A stretch of 64,000 nucleotides of DNA from Celeribacter halophilus (GCF_900114135.1 NZ_FORY01000009.1:62001-126000); one strand, 5' to 3'. Counted from the stretch's first letter, positions 1 through 8,815 are shown. Notes: generated by a model from the sequence alone, not told the origin. Numbers and translations: made by a program.

Positions 1-551
1 TCAATTCCGAGCCGGGCGCCTTCAAAGCCTCCGGCACATCGCAAGGCGGCATCTGGCATCTGGCTCTGGTCGGCTGGCTCAAGTCTCTGGGTCTCGAAGG
101 CAACCACGTCACATGGGTGCCCTCCGAAGGTTCCGCCCCAGCGATGCAGGATCTCATTGCCGGTGGTGTCGATATTGTCACCGTTTCTCTGGCCGAAACC
201 AAAGCGATGGTGGATGCGGGTCGTGCCCTTAACATCGCGCTGATGGGCTCCGAACGGGCGTCCAGCCACCCTGATGTGCCGACGCTCATCGAAACCGGTG
301 CCGCCGATTTCGCGCTGGCAACATGGCGCGGTATCTGTGGCCCGAAAGACATGCCGCAAGAGGCCGCCGACAAGGTCGCAGCCGCACTGGCCGAGATCGC
401 GGTCGAGCCGGAGTTTATCGAGTTCATGAACGGTCGCGGGTTCAACATCTCCTATCTCGATCCGGCCGCACATGGTCAGATGATGGCAGAGGCCGACGCG
501 CAGATGGGCGAGACAATGGCCGCGGCCGGTCTCATTCAGAAACCCATGTAA
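1..551 (+). CDS. Tripartite tricarboxylate transporter substrate-binding protein (TctC family), 5' truncated
   Basis: This is the C-terminal 182 residues of a periplasmic substrate-binding protein that would deliver a carboxylate to the TctA/TctB membrane pair. The reading frame is open from base 3, so the start lies left of the window. Visible family features are the segment around residue 10 with SGTSQGG, the APAMQDLIAGGVDIV block, and the ending with LATWRGICGPKDMP and a helical tail, all typical of the Bug/TctC fold. TctB follows after 69 bp and TctA directly after that, so this is a tctCBA operon. The substrate (citrate, another tri- or dicarboxylate, or an aromatic acid) cannot be read from the sequence. 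Confidence 0.88.
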   Translation, partial: NSEPGAFKASGTSQGGIWHLALVGWLKSLGLEGNHVTWVPSEGSAPAMQDLIAGGVDIVTVSLAETKAMVDAGRALNIALMGSERASSHPDVPTLIETGAADFALATWRGICGPKDMPQEAADKVAAALAEIAVEPEFIEFMNGRGFNISYLDPAAHGQMMAEADAQMGETMAAAGLIQKPM

Positions 552-620
552 TCGACGAAATCCAAAAGACCGTGCGACCGGATCACCAAGGTCCGGTCGC
601 CCTTTCGATGCGAGGGTGCC

Positions 621-1109
621 ATGAAACTTACCGACGCCTTATTGGGTGGATTTTTCATCTTGTTCGGAGGCGTGATGCTATGGATGGTATCGCAATTCCC
701 CAGTTTTCAGGGCCAGCCCTACGGGGCCTCCTTTCTGCCCTCGATTCTGGCCGTAGGCTTCATGCTCGCGGGCGGGCTTTTGGTGCTGCGTGATGTCAGG
801 GTGCGACGCCTTCCCGCGCCAAACGGGGTCAGTCGGCCCGTCTTTGCCTTTGTGTCTGATCTGAAAAACGGCGGCACTCCCGCTCTTTTGGCTGTTCTCG
901 GCAATATCCTCGCACAGATTTTTCTGGCTCCGAGCATCGGGTATCTACCCGTCTCCCTTGTCGGGCTTTGTGTGCTCTTTCTCCTGCTGCGTTTGTCATT
1001 CGTGAAATCATTCATTCTCGCGCTTGGCGTCACTCTGGTCTGTTGGTGGCTCTTCGTCGGCCTGTTGCGTGTGCCTTTGCCGCGCGGATTTCTTGAGGGG
1101 GTTCTCTAA
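621..1109 (+). CDS. tctB: Tripartite tricarboxylate transporter small membrane subunit TctB
   Basis: A 162-residue hydrophobic protein with about four predicted membrane segments: residues 7-25 and 40-58, then two in the second half. This is the usual size and layout of the small, poorly conserved TctB subunit. It is assigned mainly by position between a TctC-type binding protein and a TctA-type permease. The stop codon is immediately followed by the tctA start at 1110, indicating translational coupling. Its role is thought to be support of the large TctA permease in proton- or sodium-driven solute uptake. The sequence alone would be a weak call; the context makes it firm. Confidence 0.85.
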   Translation: MKLTDALLGGFFILFGGVMLWMVSQFPSFQGQPYGASFLPSILAVGFMLAGGLLVLRDVRVRRLPAPNGVSRPVFAFVSDLKNGGTPALLAVLGNILAQIFLAPSIGYLPVSLVGLCVLFLLLRLSFVKSFILALGVTLVCWWLFVGLLRVPLPRGFLEGVL

Positions 1110-2657
1110 ATGGGCAGTTTTGACATTATTCTTCAGGCGCTGGATCTGGTGCTCACCCCCGAAGTGCTTTTGACCGCGCTTCTGGCCGGTGCATTCGGCC
1201 TGTTTGTCGGAGCCATGCCGGGTCTGACCGCCACGATGGCAACCGCGCTTCTGGTGCCGCTGACCTTTTTCATGGACCCGATTCCGGCTCTGGCCGCTAT
1301 TGTGGCCGCAAGTGGCATGGCGATTTTTGCCGGAGATATTCCCGGTGCCTTGCTGCGTATTCCGGGCACACCCGCCTCCGCCGCCTATGTCGAGGACAGC
1401 TACCGGCTGACCATGCGCGGGCGGATGAACGAGGCGCTGGGCGTCAATCTGATTGTGTCCTGCATCGGCGGGCTGATCGGCATTGCCGTGTTGGTCATCG
1501 CCGCACCGATGCTGGCAGAGTTTGCCCTGCGGTTCACTTCTTATGAATATTTCTGGCTGGCGACGATGGGTCTGTCCTGTGCCATTTTCGTAGCATCAAG
1601 CGACCCTTTGAAAGCGGCGATTGCGCTTTTGTTGGGGCTTGCTCTGGCTACGGTCGGTCTTGACCCGACAACCGGTGTGCCGCGTTTCACCTTTGGCCAG
1701 ACGAACCTGCTGGCGGGTATCGAGTTCATTCCGGCGATGATCGGTCTTTTCGCATTGGCTGAGGTCATGCGCGGGATGATCCGTCTGCATGGCGGCACAG
1801 CGCCGATCAACATGCCGAAGAATCCCGGCCCGCTGTTCAAAGGGGTTGGCGGCATTATCCGGCGTCACCCGACCAATGTGGTGCGCGGCTCTCTCATGGG
1901 GGTGCTGATTGGTGCGTTGCCCGGTGCAGGGGCCGATATCGCCGCATGGATGTCCTATGCGGTGTCCAAGAAGTTTTCCAAGACGCCCGAGAAATACGGC
2001 ACCGGCCATGTCGAGGGGTTGGTGGATGCTTCCGCAGGGAACAATGCCGCGATTGGCGGATCGTGGATTCCCGCGCTGGTGTTCGGGATACCCGGCGACA
2101 GCGTGACCGCCATCGTCATCGGTGTGCTGTATATGAAGGGCATGAATCCCGGTCCGACCGTGTTCCTGCAAAACCCGCAGCTGATTTACGCCGTGTTCAT
2201 CATCTTTGTGCTGACCACGCTGATGATGGTGCCGCTGGGTTGGGGCGCGGTGAAGCTCGCCAAACAGGCGCTGCGCGTGCCGTCTCGGGTGTTGTTGCCG
2301 ATCATCATGAGCCTGTGCATCGTCGGGGCCTTTGCCATGACCAATTCTGTTTTCGGCATTGTCATCATGCTTGGGATGGGTGTGACGGGCTGGATACTCG
2401 AAGAGAACGGCGTGCCGGTGGCTCCGATCATTTTGGGTCTCGTGCTCGGTCCGATGTTCGAGCGCATGTTCATGACTTCGATGATCAAGTCGAACGGTGA
2501 TCTTCTGGCGTTCTTCGAACGTCCCATTGCCGCCGGTTTGGGGATTTGTGTGCTGCTGATCTGGACGGTTTCGATCGTCAAGGCTCTGCGCAAGCGTCGC
2601 GCTCCGGTGGCTGTTGTGGCGGAGCTGGAGGCGGAGGACACCTCGCCACCGGCCTGA
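1110..2657 (+). CDS. tctA: Tripartite tricarboxylate transporter large permease TctA
   Basis: A 515-residue integral membrane protein of the usual TctA length (about 500) with roughly 12 membrane segments. The N-terminal half carries the family signature GAMPGLTATMATALLVP at about residues 33-49, followed by DIPGALLRIPGTPAS. The second half repeats the theme with GALPGAGADIAAWMSY and the SWIPALVFGIPGDS region. TctA forms the translocation path of the secondary tripartite tricarboxylate transporter and takes substrate from the periplasmic TctC protein encoded upstream. It is the last gene of the operon. The following 67 bp contain a phased CCGAC repeat instead of a classical terminator. Confidence 0.95.
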   Translation: MGSFDIILQALDLVLTPEVLLTALLAGAFGLFVGAMPGLTATMATALLVPLTFFMDPIPALAAIVAASGMAIFAGDIPGALLRIPGTPASAAYVEDSYRLTMRGRMNEALGVNLIVSCIGGLIGIAVLVIAAPMLAEFALRFTSYEYFWLATMGLSCAIFVASSDPLKAAIALLLGLALATVGLDPTTGVPRFTFGQTNLLAGIEFIPAMIGLFALAEVMRGMIRLHGGTAPINMPKNPGPLFKGVGGIIRRHPTNVVRGSLMGVLIGALPGAGADIAAWMSYAVSKKFSKTPEKYGTGHVEGLVDASAGNNAAIGGSWIPALVFGIPGDSVTAIVIGVLYMKGMNPGPTVFLQNPQLIYAVFIIFVLTTLMMVPLGWGAVKLAKQALRVPSRVLLPIIMSLCIVGAFAMTNSVFGIVIMLGMGVTGWILEENGVPVAPIILGLVLGPMFERMFMTSMIKSNGDLLAFFERPIAAGLGICVLLIWTVSIVKALRKRRAPVAVVAELEAEDTSPPA

Positions 2658-2664
2658 CTTTTGC

Positions 2665-2702
2665 CCGACAGAGGTCCGACAAAAGTCCGACGTTTTGCCG
2701 AC
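2665..2702. repeat. Four CCGAC motifs at exact 11-bp spacing
   Basis: CCGAC starts at 2665, 2676, 2687 and 2698, separated by the 6-base spacers AGAGGT, AAAAGT and GTTTTG. The same architecture recurs at 61499-61536. The element lies between tctA and the convergent iron-transporter ATPase gene. The flanking GACTTTTG at about 2656-2663 and the CAAAAGTC at 2679-2686 can pair, so a role in transcription termination is possible. The function is not known to me. Confidence 0.7.
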
Positions 2703-2724
2703 GGGCTTTTGCGGCGCTGTTCGC

Positions 2725-3504
2725 TCACGTCCCCGTCTGTGGGGGCGGGGCGATCTGGTGGAGTGCCAGCGGGTGGCCGCCCACGGTTTCCACGACAATA
2801 TCGAGGTCGAAGACTTCGCCCAGTTTGGGGCGGGTGACGATCTCGGCAGGAGTGCCAAGCGAGTGGACCCGCCCGTCTTTGAGCGCCACGATCAGGTCCG
2901 CATATGCGGCGGCAAAGTTGATGTCATGCACGACGATGACAAAGCTTTTGCCCTGTGAGGCCGCCGCTTTCAGGCGTTCCATCATCTCGCGGGCGTGTTT
3001 CATGTCGAGATTGTTAAGTGGTTCATCCAAAAGGACATAATCCGTGTCCTGCGCCAGAACCATCGCCACATAGGCGCGTTGACGCTGACCGCCGGACAGT
3101 TCGTCAAGGAAGCGGTCGCGCAGCTGTGTCAGTCCCATCATCTCAAGCGCATGATCGACCAGCGCATGATCTTCCGGCGCGGGGCGGCCCTTGTGATGTG
3201 GATAGCGGCCAAAGCCCACGAGGTCGGCCACGGTCAGCCGCGCGGCGACGGAATTGTCCTGACGCAGGATCGACAGTTTGCGCGCGAGGGTATCCGTAGG
3301 CGTCGTTGTGACATCCGCCCCGTCCACCGTGATCACCCCGCTTTGCAGCCGAACCAACCGCGCAATCAACGACAAAAGCGTAGATTTCCCCGCCCCGTTC
3401 GGCCCGATTAGAGCCGTGATTCCGCCGCGCGGAATCGTTAAGGATACATCGCTCAGGATCGGAGCTCCGTCGATGTTATGGCTCACATTCGAGATTTCGA
3501 TCAT
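2725..3504 (-). CDS. Siderophore/iron ABC transporter ATP-binding protein (FecE/CeuD/VctC type)
   Basis: A 259-residue ABC ATPase with Walker A GPNGAGKS at about residues 36-43, the signature LSGGQRQR, Walker B YVLLDEP with the following NNLDM, and a switch histidine in VVHDINF. It would power uptake of ferric siderophore or ferric catecholate through the two FecCD-type permeases encoded upstream. Its ATG overlaps the stop of the preceding permease by four bases (ATGA), so the pair is translationally coupled. It is the last gene of a four-gene minus-strand operon in the order binding protein, permease, permease, ATPase, as in Campylobacter ceuEBCD or Vibrio vctPDGC. The siderophore is unknown, and no TonB receptor gene is in the window. 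Confidence 0.92.
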   Translation of the reverse strand: MIEISNVSHNIDGAPILSDVSLTIPRGGITALIGPNGAGKSTLLSLIARLVRLQSGVITVDGADVTTTPTDTLARKLSILRQDNSVAARLTVADLVGFGRYPHHKGRPAPEDHALVDHALEMMGLTQLRDRFLDELSGGQRQRAYVAMVLAQDTDYVLLDEPLNNLDMKHAREMMERLKAAASQGKSFVIVVHDINFAAAYADLIVALKDGRVHSLGTPAEIVTRPKLGEVFDLDIVVETVGGHPLALHQIAPPPQTGT

Positions 3505-4502
3505 CGTCTGACCCCTTTGAGCAGAAGGTAGAGAAAGGTGATGCCTCCGAGCGCGTCGATCACCACCGACAACGTGCCTTGCAGCCCCAGCACATGCTCA
3601 TAAATGGCCTGCCCGCCCACCAGCGTGACTATGGCAACGAGGGAGCTGGCAAGGAGGGTTGGCGCGAAACGTGCGCCGGGCAAAAGGCGATAGGCCAGAT
3701 GCACGACCAGCAGACCAAAAAAGGTTACAGGCCCGACAAGAGCGGTGGAGACCGACACAAGCAAGCCGATGATGGCAAAGGCGCTGAGCATCACGCGCCG
3801 GTAGTGCAGGCCCAAGCCAATCGCGGTTTCGCGCCCCAGAGCCAGCACGTCGAACTGGTGCCGCATGTGCCAGAGCACCGGCAGGGTGAGCGCGGTGAGT
3901 GCAATCGCGACCCACAACAGATCGATGTTCACGGAATTGAACCGCGCAAACATCGCGCCTTGCACGACAACAAATTCATTGGGGTCGATCATGCGCGCGA
4001 TGAAATTCGAGAGGCTACGGAACAACGTGCCAAAGATGATCCCGACCAGCACCAGCAGATGCAAATCGCGGGATTTCGCCGTGAAAAGCCAGAGAAAAAG
4101 ACCGGTTGAGAAGGCCATCATGACAAAGGTCTCGGCGGCGAATTTGGTCATCGGATCGATATCCAGCATCGCCATAGAGCCCAGCCCAAACACCAGAAGG
4201 GTCTGGATCATCATATAGAGCGCGTCAAAGCCCATGATGGCAGGGGTCAGAATCTGGTTTCGCGTGGCGGCGTGAAAAAGCTGCGTCGAGGCGGCGATGG
4301 CAAAGGCCACAAGGATCAGCCCGGCGAGCTTGCCTGCCCGAAAGCTCAGGGCAAATTCCCAAGCCCCTGAGGGCACGCCCAGCGTGAGAAACAGCCCGAC
4401 CGCGAAAACGGCGAGCAGAGCCAGCAAGGTCAGACGCTTTGTCTGTTGAGACAAACGCGGTTTGGGCACGGTTGTATGGGGGAGGGCGCTATCGGACGGC
4501 AT
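3501..4502 (-). CDS. Siderophore ABC transporter permease, FecCD family (second permease)
   Basis: A 333-residue polytopic inner-membrane protein of the FecCD/BtuC family with about nine or ten membrane segments. It has the family hallmarks ALGRETAIGLGLHYRR near residue 220 and the GPVTFFGLLVVHLAY region. I chose the ATG at 4502 (protein beginning MPSDSALPH) over a more distant in-frame start at 4580. The longer form would reach 92 bp into the upstream permease gene, whereas the chosen start overlaps it by only 14 bp. It pairs with the neighbouring permease to form a heterodimeric channel, as CeuB/CeuC do. The ATPase gene follows with a four-base overlap. Confidence 0.9.
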   Translation of the reverse strand: MPSDSALPHTTVPKPRLSQQTKRLTLLALLAVFAVGLFLTLGVPSGAWEFALSFRAGKLAGLILVAFAIAASTQLFHAATRNQILTPAIMGFDALYMMIQTLLVFGLGSMAMLDIDPMTKFAAETFVMMAFSTGLFLWLFTAKSRDLHLLVLVGIIFGTLFRSLSNFIARMIDPNEFVVVQGAMFARFNSVNIDLLWVAIALTALTLPVLWHMRHQFDVLALGRETAIGLGLHYRRVMLSAFAIIGLLVSVSTALVGPVTFFGLLVVHLAYRLLPGARFAPTLLASSLVAIVTLVGGQAIYEHVLGLQGTLSVVIDALGGITFLYLLLKGVRR

Positions 4503-5460
4503 GGCTTTGACGTCCGAGCAGAAGGTAGAGGAAGACAGCGGCCCCGACGACGCCAAAAATTGTGCCAATCGGGATTTCATACGGCTGGCGGATCACCCGA
4601 CCGATAATGTCGCACAACAAAAGCGCCCCTGCACCAAGGCTGGCGGCCCACGGCACGGCGGCGCGCAGGTTGTCCCCCATGATGCGGCTGACGATATTGG
4701 GCACGATCAGGCCCAAAAACGGGATCGCGCCGACTGTGACGACGACAACGGCGGTGGTGACAGATACGATGATCAGCCCGATCCACATCACCGTGCGGTG
4801 GTCAAGACCAAGCGTGATCGACACGTCACGCCCCATACCCATGATCGAAAACTGATCCGCATAAAGATACCCGATCAGAGCCAGAATGCCTGTGATCCAC
4901 AAAAGCTCGTAACGCCCTCGTAGAACGCCGGAAAATTCTCCAGTGGTCCAAATGCCGAGATATTGTAAAAGATCCGCCTGATAAGCGAAAAAAGTCGCCA
5001 CCGCGCCGATCACCCCGCCCAACATCAATCCGACCAAGGGTACGAGAAGAGGTTCATGCGGCGGCAGGCGATCAAGGATGCGCAGGAACAAAAGCGTGCC
5101 CGCAATCGCACAGAGCGCGGCGATGGACATTTTGGCCAGCAAGGGCGCTGCGGGGAAAAATGCAATGGCGATCAAAAGGCCGAGCCCCGCGCTTTCGGCG
5201 GTGCCTGCCGTGGCGGGTTCGACGAATTTGTTGCGCGTGAGCATCTGAAAGATCAGACCCGAGATGGCCATAGAGACGCCGGTCAGAATGATGGCCAGCG
5301 TGCGCGGGATGCGGCTGGCCAGCAAAATAAGCGTATCATCGCCCTCACCACGGATGACCGCGCCGAGGTTCATGTCGGAGGCTCCGATCATGAGGCTCAG
5401 CGCCGCCATTATGACAAGGCTCGTCAAGGCGAGCAGCATATGCAGTGCGGGCGATTTCAT
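4489..5460 (-). CDS. Siderophore ABC transporter permease, FecCD family (first permease)
   Basis: A 323-residue FecCD-type permease. The N-terminal region reads LASRIPRTLAIILTGVSMAISG, a diagnostic block for this family. It is followed by VEPATAGTAESAG and, near the C-terminus, GLIVPNIVSRIMGDN with GADIIGR-like sequence (CDIIGRVIRQP), which contacts the ATPase. It lies six bases downstream of the binding-protein gene and overlaps the next permease by 14 bases, consistent with one polycistronic message. It forms half of the inner-membrane channel for a ferric siderophore. Family assignment is secure; substrate is inferred only from operon type. Confidence 0.92.
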   Translation of the reverse strand: MKSPALHMLLALTSLVIMAALSLMIGASDMNLGAVIRGEGDDTLILLASRIPRTLAIILTGVSMAISGLIFQMLTRNKFVEPATAGTAESAGLGLLIAIAFFPAAPLLAKMSIAALCAIAGTLLFLRILDRLPPHEPLLVPLVGLMLGGVIGAVATFFAYQADLLQYLGIWTTGEFSGVLRGRYELLWITGILALIGYLYADQFSIMGMGRDVSITLGLDHRTVMWIGLIIVSVTTAVVVVTVGAIPFLGLIVPNIVSRIMGDNLRAAVPWAASLGAGALLLCDIIGRVIRQPYEIPIGTIFGVVGAAVFLYLLLGRQSHAVR

Positions 5461-5466
5461 GCGCGT

Positions 5467-6369
5467 TTACTTCGTGTCCTTGAAGGCTTCGATGAACTGG
5501 TCCACCGTGTCCTGAAGCGAGCGCACCCCTGTGGTGGCAATGTAGAAATCGGCGGGATGCACATAGATCACCTGACCTTTTCGCATCGCGGTGGTTTCAG
5601 CGACCAGTTCGTTGTCGAGGGTCTCATCGGCTTTCGGCCCATCTGCATTGACCGCACGAGTCCGGTCGAAGACGATCAGCCAGTCGGGGTTCACGTCATG
5701 CAGGAATTCGAAGCTGACAGCCTCACCGTGGGTTTGAGCCTCCACATCTTCCAGAAGCGGCTCGACGCCGAGCGTGTCATGGACCCAGCCAAAGCGCGAA
5801 CCGGGCCCGAAGACCGAAATTTTCGGCCCGTTGGTCATCACGACGAGACCCTTGCCCGCGTCCTTGGTCAGACCGCGCAGCTCCTCCAATGAACTGTGCA
5901 GGTGATCGACGAGCGCATTGGCCTTGTCTTCTTTGCCAAATAGGGCACCCAATTCCAGAGTCTGGGTCTTCACAACGGCTTCAATATCCTCGGAGAACGG
6001 GCTGAAGTCGACAGTGGGGGCAATTTTGGAGAGCGGTTCAATCTGGTCGCGGGTGCGTGTCCCTGTGATGATCAGGTCGGGCTTGAGCGCAAAAATCTGT
6101 TCGAAATCCGGCTCGAACAAAGATCCGACAGTCGTGCGCGACCCGTCATAAAGCCCTTCGAGAGCCGGAACGCGGTTGGGGGCGGGGAGGCCCGCAACAT
6201 CAACTCCTAGAGCGGTCAGCGTATCAAGCGCGCCCACATCAAAGGTGACGATTGTTTCGGGAGTGCCTTCAACCGTGACAGGGCCGGAGATGGTGGTGAT
6301 TTCGGTGGCCGCCGCCGCCGTGCATAGGGTCGTGGCGAGGGCTGCGCCTCTGACAAAATGAGCAAACAT
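5467..6369 (-). CDS. Periplasmic siderophore/iron-binding protein (CeuE/FatB/VctP type)
   Basis: A 300-residue class III solute-binding protein with an N-terminal signal peptide (cleavage likely after about residue 21, CTAAAATEI). The body has the typical ETIVTFDVGALDTLTALGVDVAGLP opening, the EPDFEQIFALKPDLIITGTR segment, and a C-terminal lobe ending DTVDQFIEAF. This architecture matches binding proteins for catecholate siderophores such as petrobactin or anguibactin. It is the first gene of a four-gene minus-strand operon with two FecCD permeases and an ATPase. No lipobox cysteine is apparent, so it is probably a soluble periplasmic protein. The precise ligand is not determinable. Confidence 0.9.
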   Translation of the reverse strand: MFAHFVRGAALATTLCTAAAATEITTISGPVTVEGTPETIVTFDVGALDTLTALGVDVAGLPAPNRVPALEGLYDGSRTTVGSLFEPDFEQIFALKPDLIITGTRTRDQIEPLSKIAPTVDFSPFSEDIEAVVKTQTLELGALFGKEDKANALVDHLHSSLEELRGLTKDAGKGLVVMTNGPKISVFGPGSRFGWVHDTLGVEPLLEDVEAQTHGEAVSFEFLHDVNPDWLIVFDRTRAVNADGPKADETLDNELVAETTAMRKGQVIYVHPADFYIATTGVRSLQDTVDQFIEAFKDTK

Positions 6370-6588
6370 GACGATCTCTTTCGCTATTGTGAGGCCGGCT
6401 GTCTGGCGGCGGCTGGACGCGCGGTCATATCGGGCGTGTTGATAGCAAGTGTTTTAACTGACAAAAAGCATAAAGTTTTGCCTCGTGTTCACTAAACTGC
6501 GCGCGGGCGTGGAAAACAGCCAGCTCTCTTGCCCCTTCTGGGCCAAAGCCTTAAGACCCTGTTTCAATGCATTTGACAGAGCAAGGGC
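6370..6588. promoter_or_regulatory. Divergent promoter region, iron importer versus RNase D-like gene
   Basis: This 219-bp gene-free interval separates the minus-strand iron importer operon from the plus-strand exonuclease gene and must hold at least one promoter in each direction. An AT-rich stretch with TTTTAACTGACAAAA lies around 6453-6468. I could not find a convincing Fur box, so iron regulation is likely from the genes' function but not demonstrated by the sequence. Confidence 0.4.
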
Positions 6589-7206
6589 ATGATGATGGCG
6601 AATTTTCTCTATAAAAACGATCTTCCGGACGATCTCGACCTCGGGCCGGTCGTTGCCATTGATTGCGAAACCATGGGGTTGAACCCGCATCGGGACCGTC
6701 TTTGCCTTGTTCAAATGTCCGGCGGCGACGGGAGTGCGCATCTGGTCCAGGTCGAACGTGGACAGACAGAAGCGCCCAACCTGTGCAAAATGCTTGCCGA
6801 TCCCGATGTCTTGAAATTGTTCCATTTCGGGCGGTTCGACATTGCGGCGATGTATCATGCATTCGGCACCTTGGCCGAGCCCGTGTATTGCACCAAGATC
6901 GCGTCGAAACTCGTGCGCACCTTCACCGACCGGCACGGGTTGAAAAACCTGCTGGATCAGTTGTTGAAGGTGGATATTTCCAAGTATCAGCAAATGAGCG
7001 ATTGGGGTGCGCGGGATCTCACCAAAGCGCAACTCGACTACGCGGCGTCCGATGTTCTCTACCTGCACCGGCTGCGGGACAAGCTGAACGAGATGCTGGT
7101 CCGTGAAGGTCGTATGGAGATCGCGCAATCCTGCTTCGATTTCCTGCCGACCCGTGCCAAGCTGGATCTCGAAGGCTGGCCCGACACTGACATTTTCGCC
7201 CATTGA
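6589..7206 (+). CDS. Ribonuclease D-like 3'-5' exonuclease (DEDDy, no HRDC domain)
   Basis: A 205-residue single-domain exonuclease. The DEDDy motifs are all visible: DCE at residues 25-27 (Exo I), FHFGRFD with D84 (Exo II), and Y151-A-A-S-D155 (Exo III). These residues bind the two catalytic metal ions used to trim RNA 3' ends. E. coli RNase D is about 375 residues and carries two HRDC domains, which are absent here, as in many short alphaproteobacterial homologues. Two ATGs occur in tandem at the start, preceded by AAGGG. It precedes kdsD by 20 bp in the same direction, so the two may be co-transcribed. The antisense reading frame over this gene is a shadow. Confidence 0.87.
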   Translation: MMMANFLYKNDLPDDLDLGPVVAIDCETMGLNPHRDRLCLVQMSGGDGSAHLVQVERGQTEAPNLCKMLADPDVLKLFHFGRFDIAAMYHAFGTLAEPVYCTKIASKLVRTFTDRHGLKNLLDQLLKVDISKYQQMSDWGARDLTKAQLDYAASDVLYLHRLRDKLNEMLVREGRMEIAQSCFDFLPTRAKLDLEGWPDTDIFAH

Positions 7207-7226
7207 GGCCCTTTAAGGATCGAAAC

Positions 7227-8189
7227 ATGACCAAATCCGACGCATTTCTGTCCACGGCGAAACGGGTGATTGCCCAAGAAGCCGAAGCTCTGGGCCTTTT
7301 GTCCGACAGTCTTGGTGAGGAATTCACCAAAGCCATCGAGACCGTCCTTTCAGCGAAGGGCCGCACCATTGTCACAGGTATGGGCAAATCCGGCCATATC
7401 GCGCGCAAGATTGCCGCCACTCTGGCATCCACCGGAACGCCTGCGTATTTCGTGCATCCGGCAGAGGCGAGCCACGGGGATCTGGGCATGATCGGTGATG
7501 GCGACATCTGTCTTGTTCTGTCCAACTCCGGTGAAACCCCGGAACTGGCCGATCTCATTGCCTATACGCGGCGGTTCAAAATCCCGATGATCGGTGTGGC
7601 GTCCAACCCTGACAGCACGCTGATCCGCGCCTGTGATGTGGCTCTTATTCTGCCCAAAGCGCCCGAAGCCTGTGGTCATGGCATTGTGCCGACCACGTCG
7701 ACCACCATGACGCTGGCGCTGGGCGATGCTTTGGCGATTGCTCTGATGGAACACCGTGCCTTCACCGCTGATCATTTCCGCGTGCTGCATCCGGGCGGCA
7801 AACTCGGGTCGCGGCTTACAAAAGTGCGTGACCTTATGCACAGCGATATGCCCTTGGTGCCCACCGACACGCCGATGCGGGAGGCTCTATCGGTCGTGTC
7901 CGCGAAAGGTTTCGGTGTCGTCGGTGTTGTCGATGCCGAAGGTCATCTGCGCGGGATTATTACAGATGGTGACTTGCGTCGCCATATCGACGGGTTGTTG
8001 GAAAAGGCAGCGGGCGACATCATGACCGCCGATCCGCTGACCATTTCACCCGATGCACTGGCCGAAAAAGCCGTTGCGCGCATGGATGAACGCGCCATCA
8101 CCTGTCTGTTTGTGCGGGATCCTGCCGAAGACGGGCGGCCTTGCGGAATTTTGAAAATTCAGGACTGCCTTCGCGCTGGTGTCGTGTAA
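7227..8189 (+). CDS. kdsD: Arabinose-5-phosphate isomerase KdsD/KpsF (SIS + 2 CBS)
   Basis: A 320-residue enzyme that interconverts ribulose-5-phosphate and arabinose-5-phosphate, the first step to Kdo for lipopolysaccharide. The sugar-isomerase (SIS) domain spans about residues 30-180, with GMGKSGHIARKIAATLASTG and PAEASHGDLGMI. Two CBS domains follow from about 200 to 315. The ATG at 7227 is preceded by AAGGAT at a proper distance, so it is preferred over an upstream in-frame TTG at 7203. The downstream lptC-lptA-lptB genes build the LPS export machine, giving a coherent LPS operon as in other alphaproteobacteria. Confidence 0.93.
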   Translation: MTKSDAFLSTAKRVIAQEAEALGLLSDSLGEEFTKAIETVLSAKGRTIVTGMGKSGHIARKIAATLASTGTPAYFVHPAEASHGDLGMIGDGDICLVLSNSGETPELADLIAYTRRFKIPMIGVASNPDSTLIRACDVALILPKAPEACGHGIVPTTSTTMTLALGDALAIALMEHRAFTADHFRVLHPGGKLGSRLTKVRDLMHSDMPLVPTDTPMREALSVVSAKGFGVVGVVDAEGHLRGIITDGDLRRHIDGLLEKAAGDIMTADPLTISPDALAEKAVARMDERAITCLFVRDPAEDGRPCGILKIQDCLRAGVV

Positions 8190-8198
8190 GACGTCCTT

Positions 8199-8798
8199 AT
8201 GGCGCGGTTCGATAACAGGTATTCTAAATTTGTGGCATTTGCCAAAATTGCCCTGCCTTTGGGCAGTCTTGCGATTCTGGCCACGCTTTTCCTGTTCGCA
8301 CGCGGGCGCGAAGTCGATCTCTCCATTCCCTATGCGGATGTCGACATTGAAACGCTGGCCCGCGAACAACGTGTCGAGGGGCCGGCCTTTGCCACGGTCA
8401 CGCAAGATGGCGCCGAGCTTGAAATCTCTGCCGATCTGGTGCGTCCCGATCTTTCCGCGGAAGATGTGGCCAACTCAACTACGGTTCGCGGCGCACTCAG
8501 ACTGCCCGGAAATGGGTCCGTGACGCTCAAGGCCGACGATGGGGTCATTGATGGATCCAGTCAGGTTGCCGAGCTGTCCGGCCATGTCGAGATCGAAACC
8601 TCAACCGGTTACACGATCACCTCGGAGCGGATCGCCACGATGCTGGATATCTCGAAAATCGAAAGCCCCGGAACCGTTGATGCGATTGGTCCCGCGGGCG
8701 ATTTGACGGCGGGTTCCATGGTTATTTCACAAGATGCCGAGACAGAAGCCTACCTTCTGGTTTTCAAGGACGGTGTAAAGCTGGTATATCAGCCCTGA
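8199..8798 (+). CDS. lptC: LPS export ABC transporter periplasmic protein LptC
   Basis: A 199-residue protein with a single N-terminal membrane anchor (about residues 17-34, FAKIALPLGSLAILATLFLFA) followed by a periplasmic beta-jellyroll domain, the usual LptC plan. LptC receives lipopolysaccharide from the LptB2FG extractor and hands it to LptA. Primary sequence conservation is weak in this family, so the call leans on length, the anchor and the position between kdsD and lptA/lptB. The gene begins 9 bp after kdsD and ends 17 bp before lptA. Confidence 0.85.
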   Translation: MARFDNRYSKFVAFAKIALPLGSLAILATLFLFARGREVDLSIPYADVDIETLAREQRVEGPAFATVTQDGAELEISADLVRPDLSAEDVANSTTVRGALRLPGNGSVTLKADDGVIDGSSQVAELSGHVEIETSTGYTITSERIATMLDISKIESPGTVDAIGPAGDLTAGSMVISQDAETEAYLLVFKDGVKLVYQP

Positions 8799-8815
8799 CT
8801 TTCGAGGACTTTGCC

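Noticed and set aside
6370-6588. Fur or RirA operator in front of the iron importer
   Set aside because: I looked for Fur-like GATAATGAT repeats and TGA-N9-TCA patterns and found nothing convincing; only the gene context suggests iron control.
6454-7203. A 249-codon minus-strand frame opposite the RNase D-like gene
   Set aside because: The plus strand has all three DEDDy exonuclease motifs; the minus frame has no family features.
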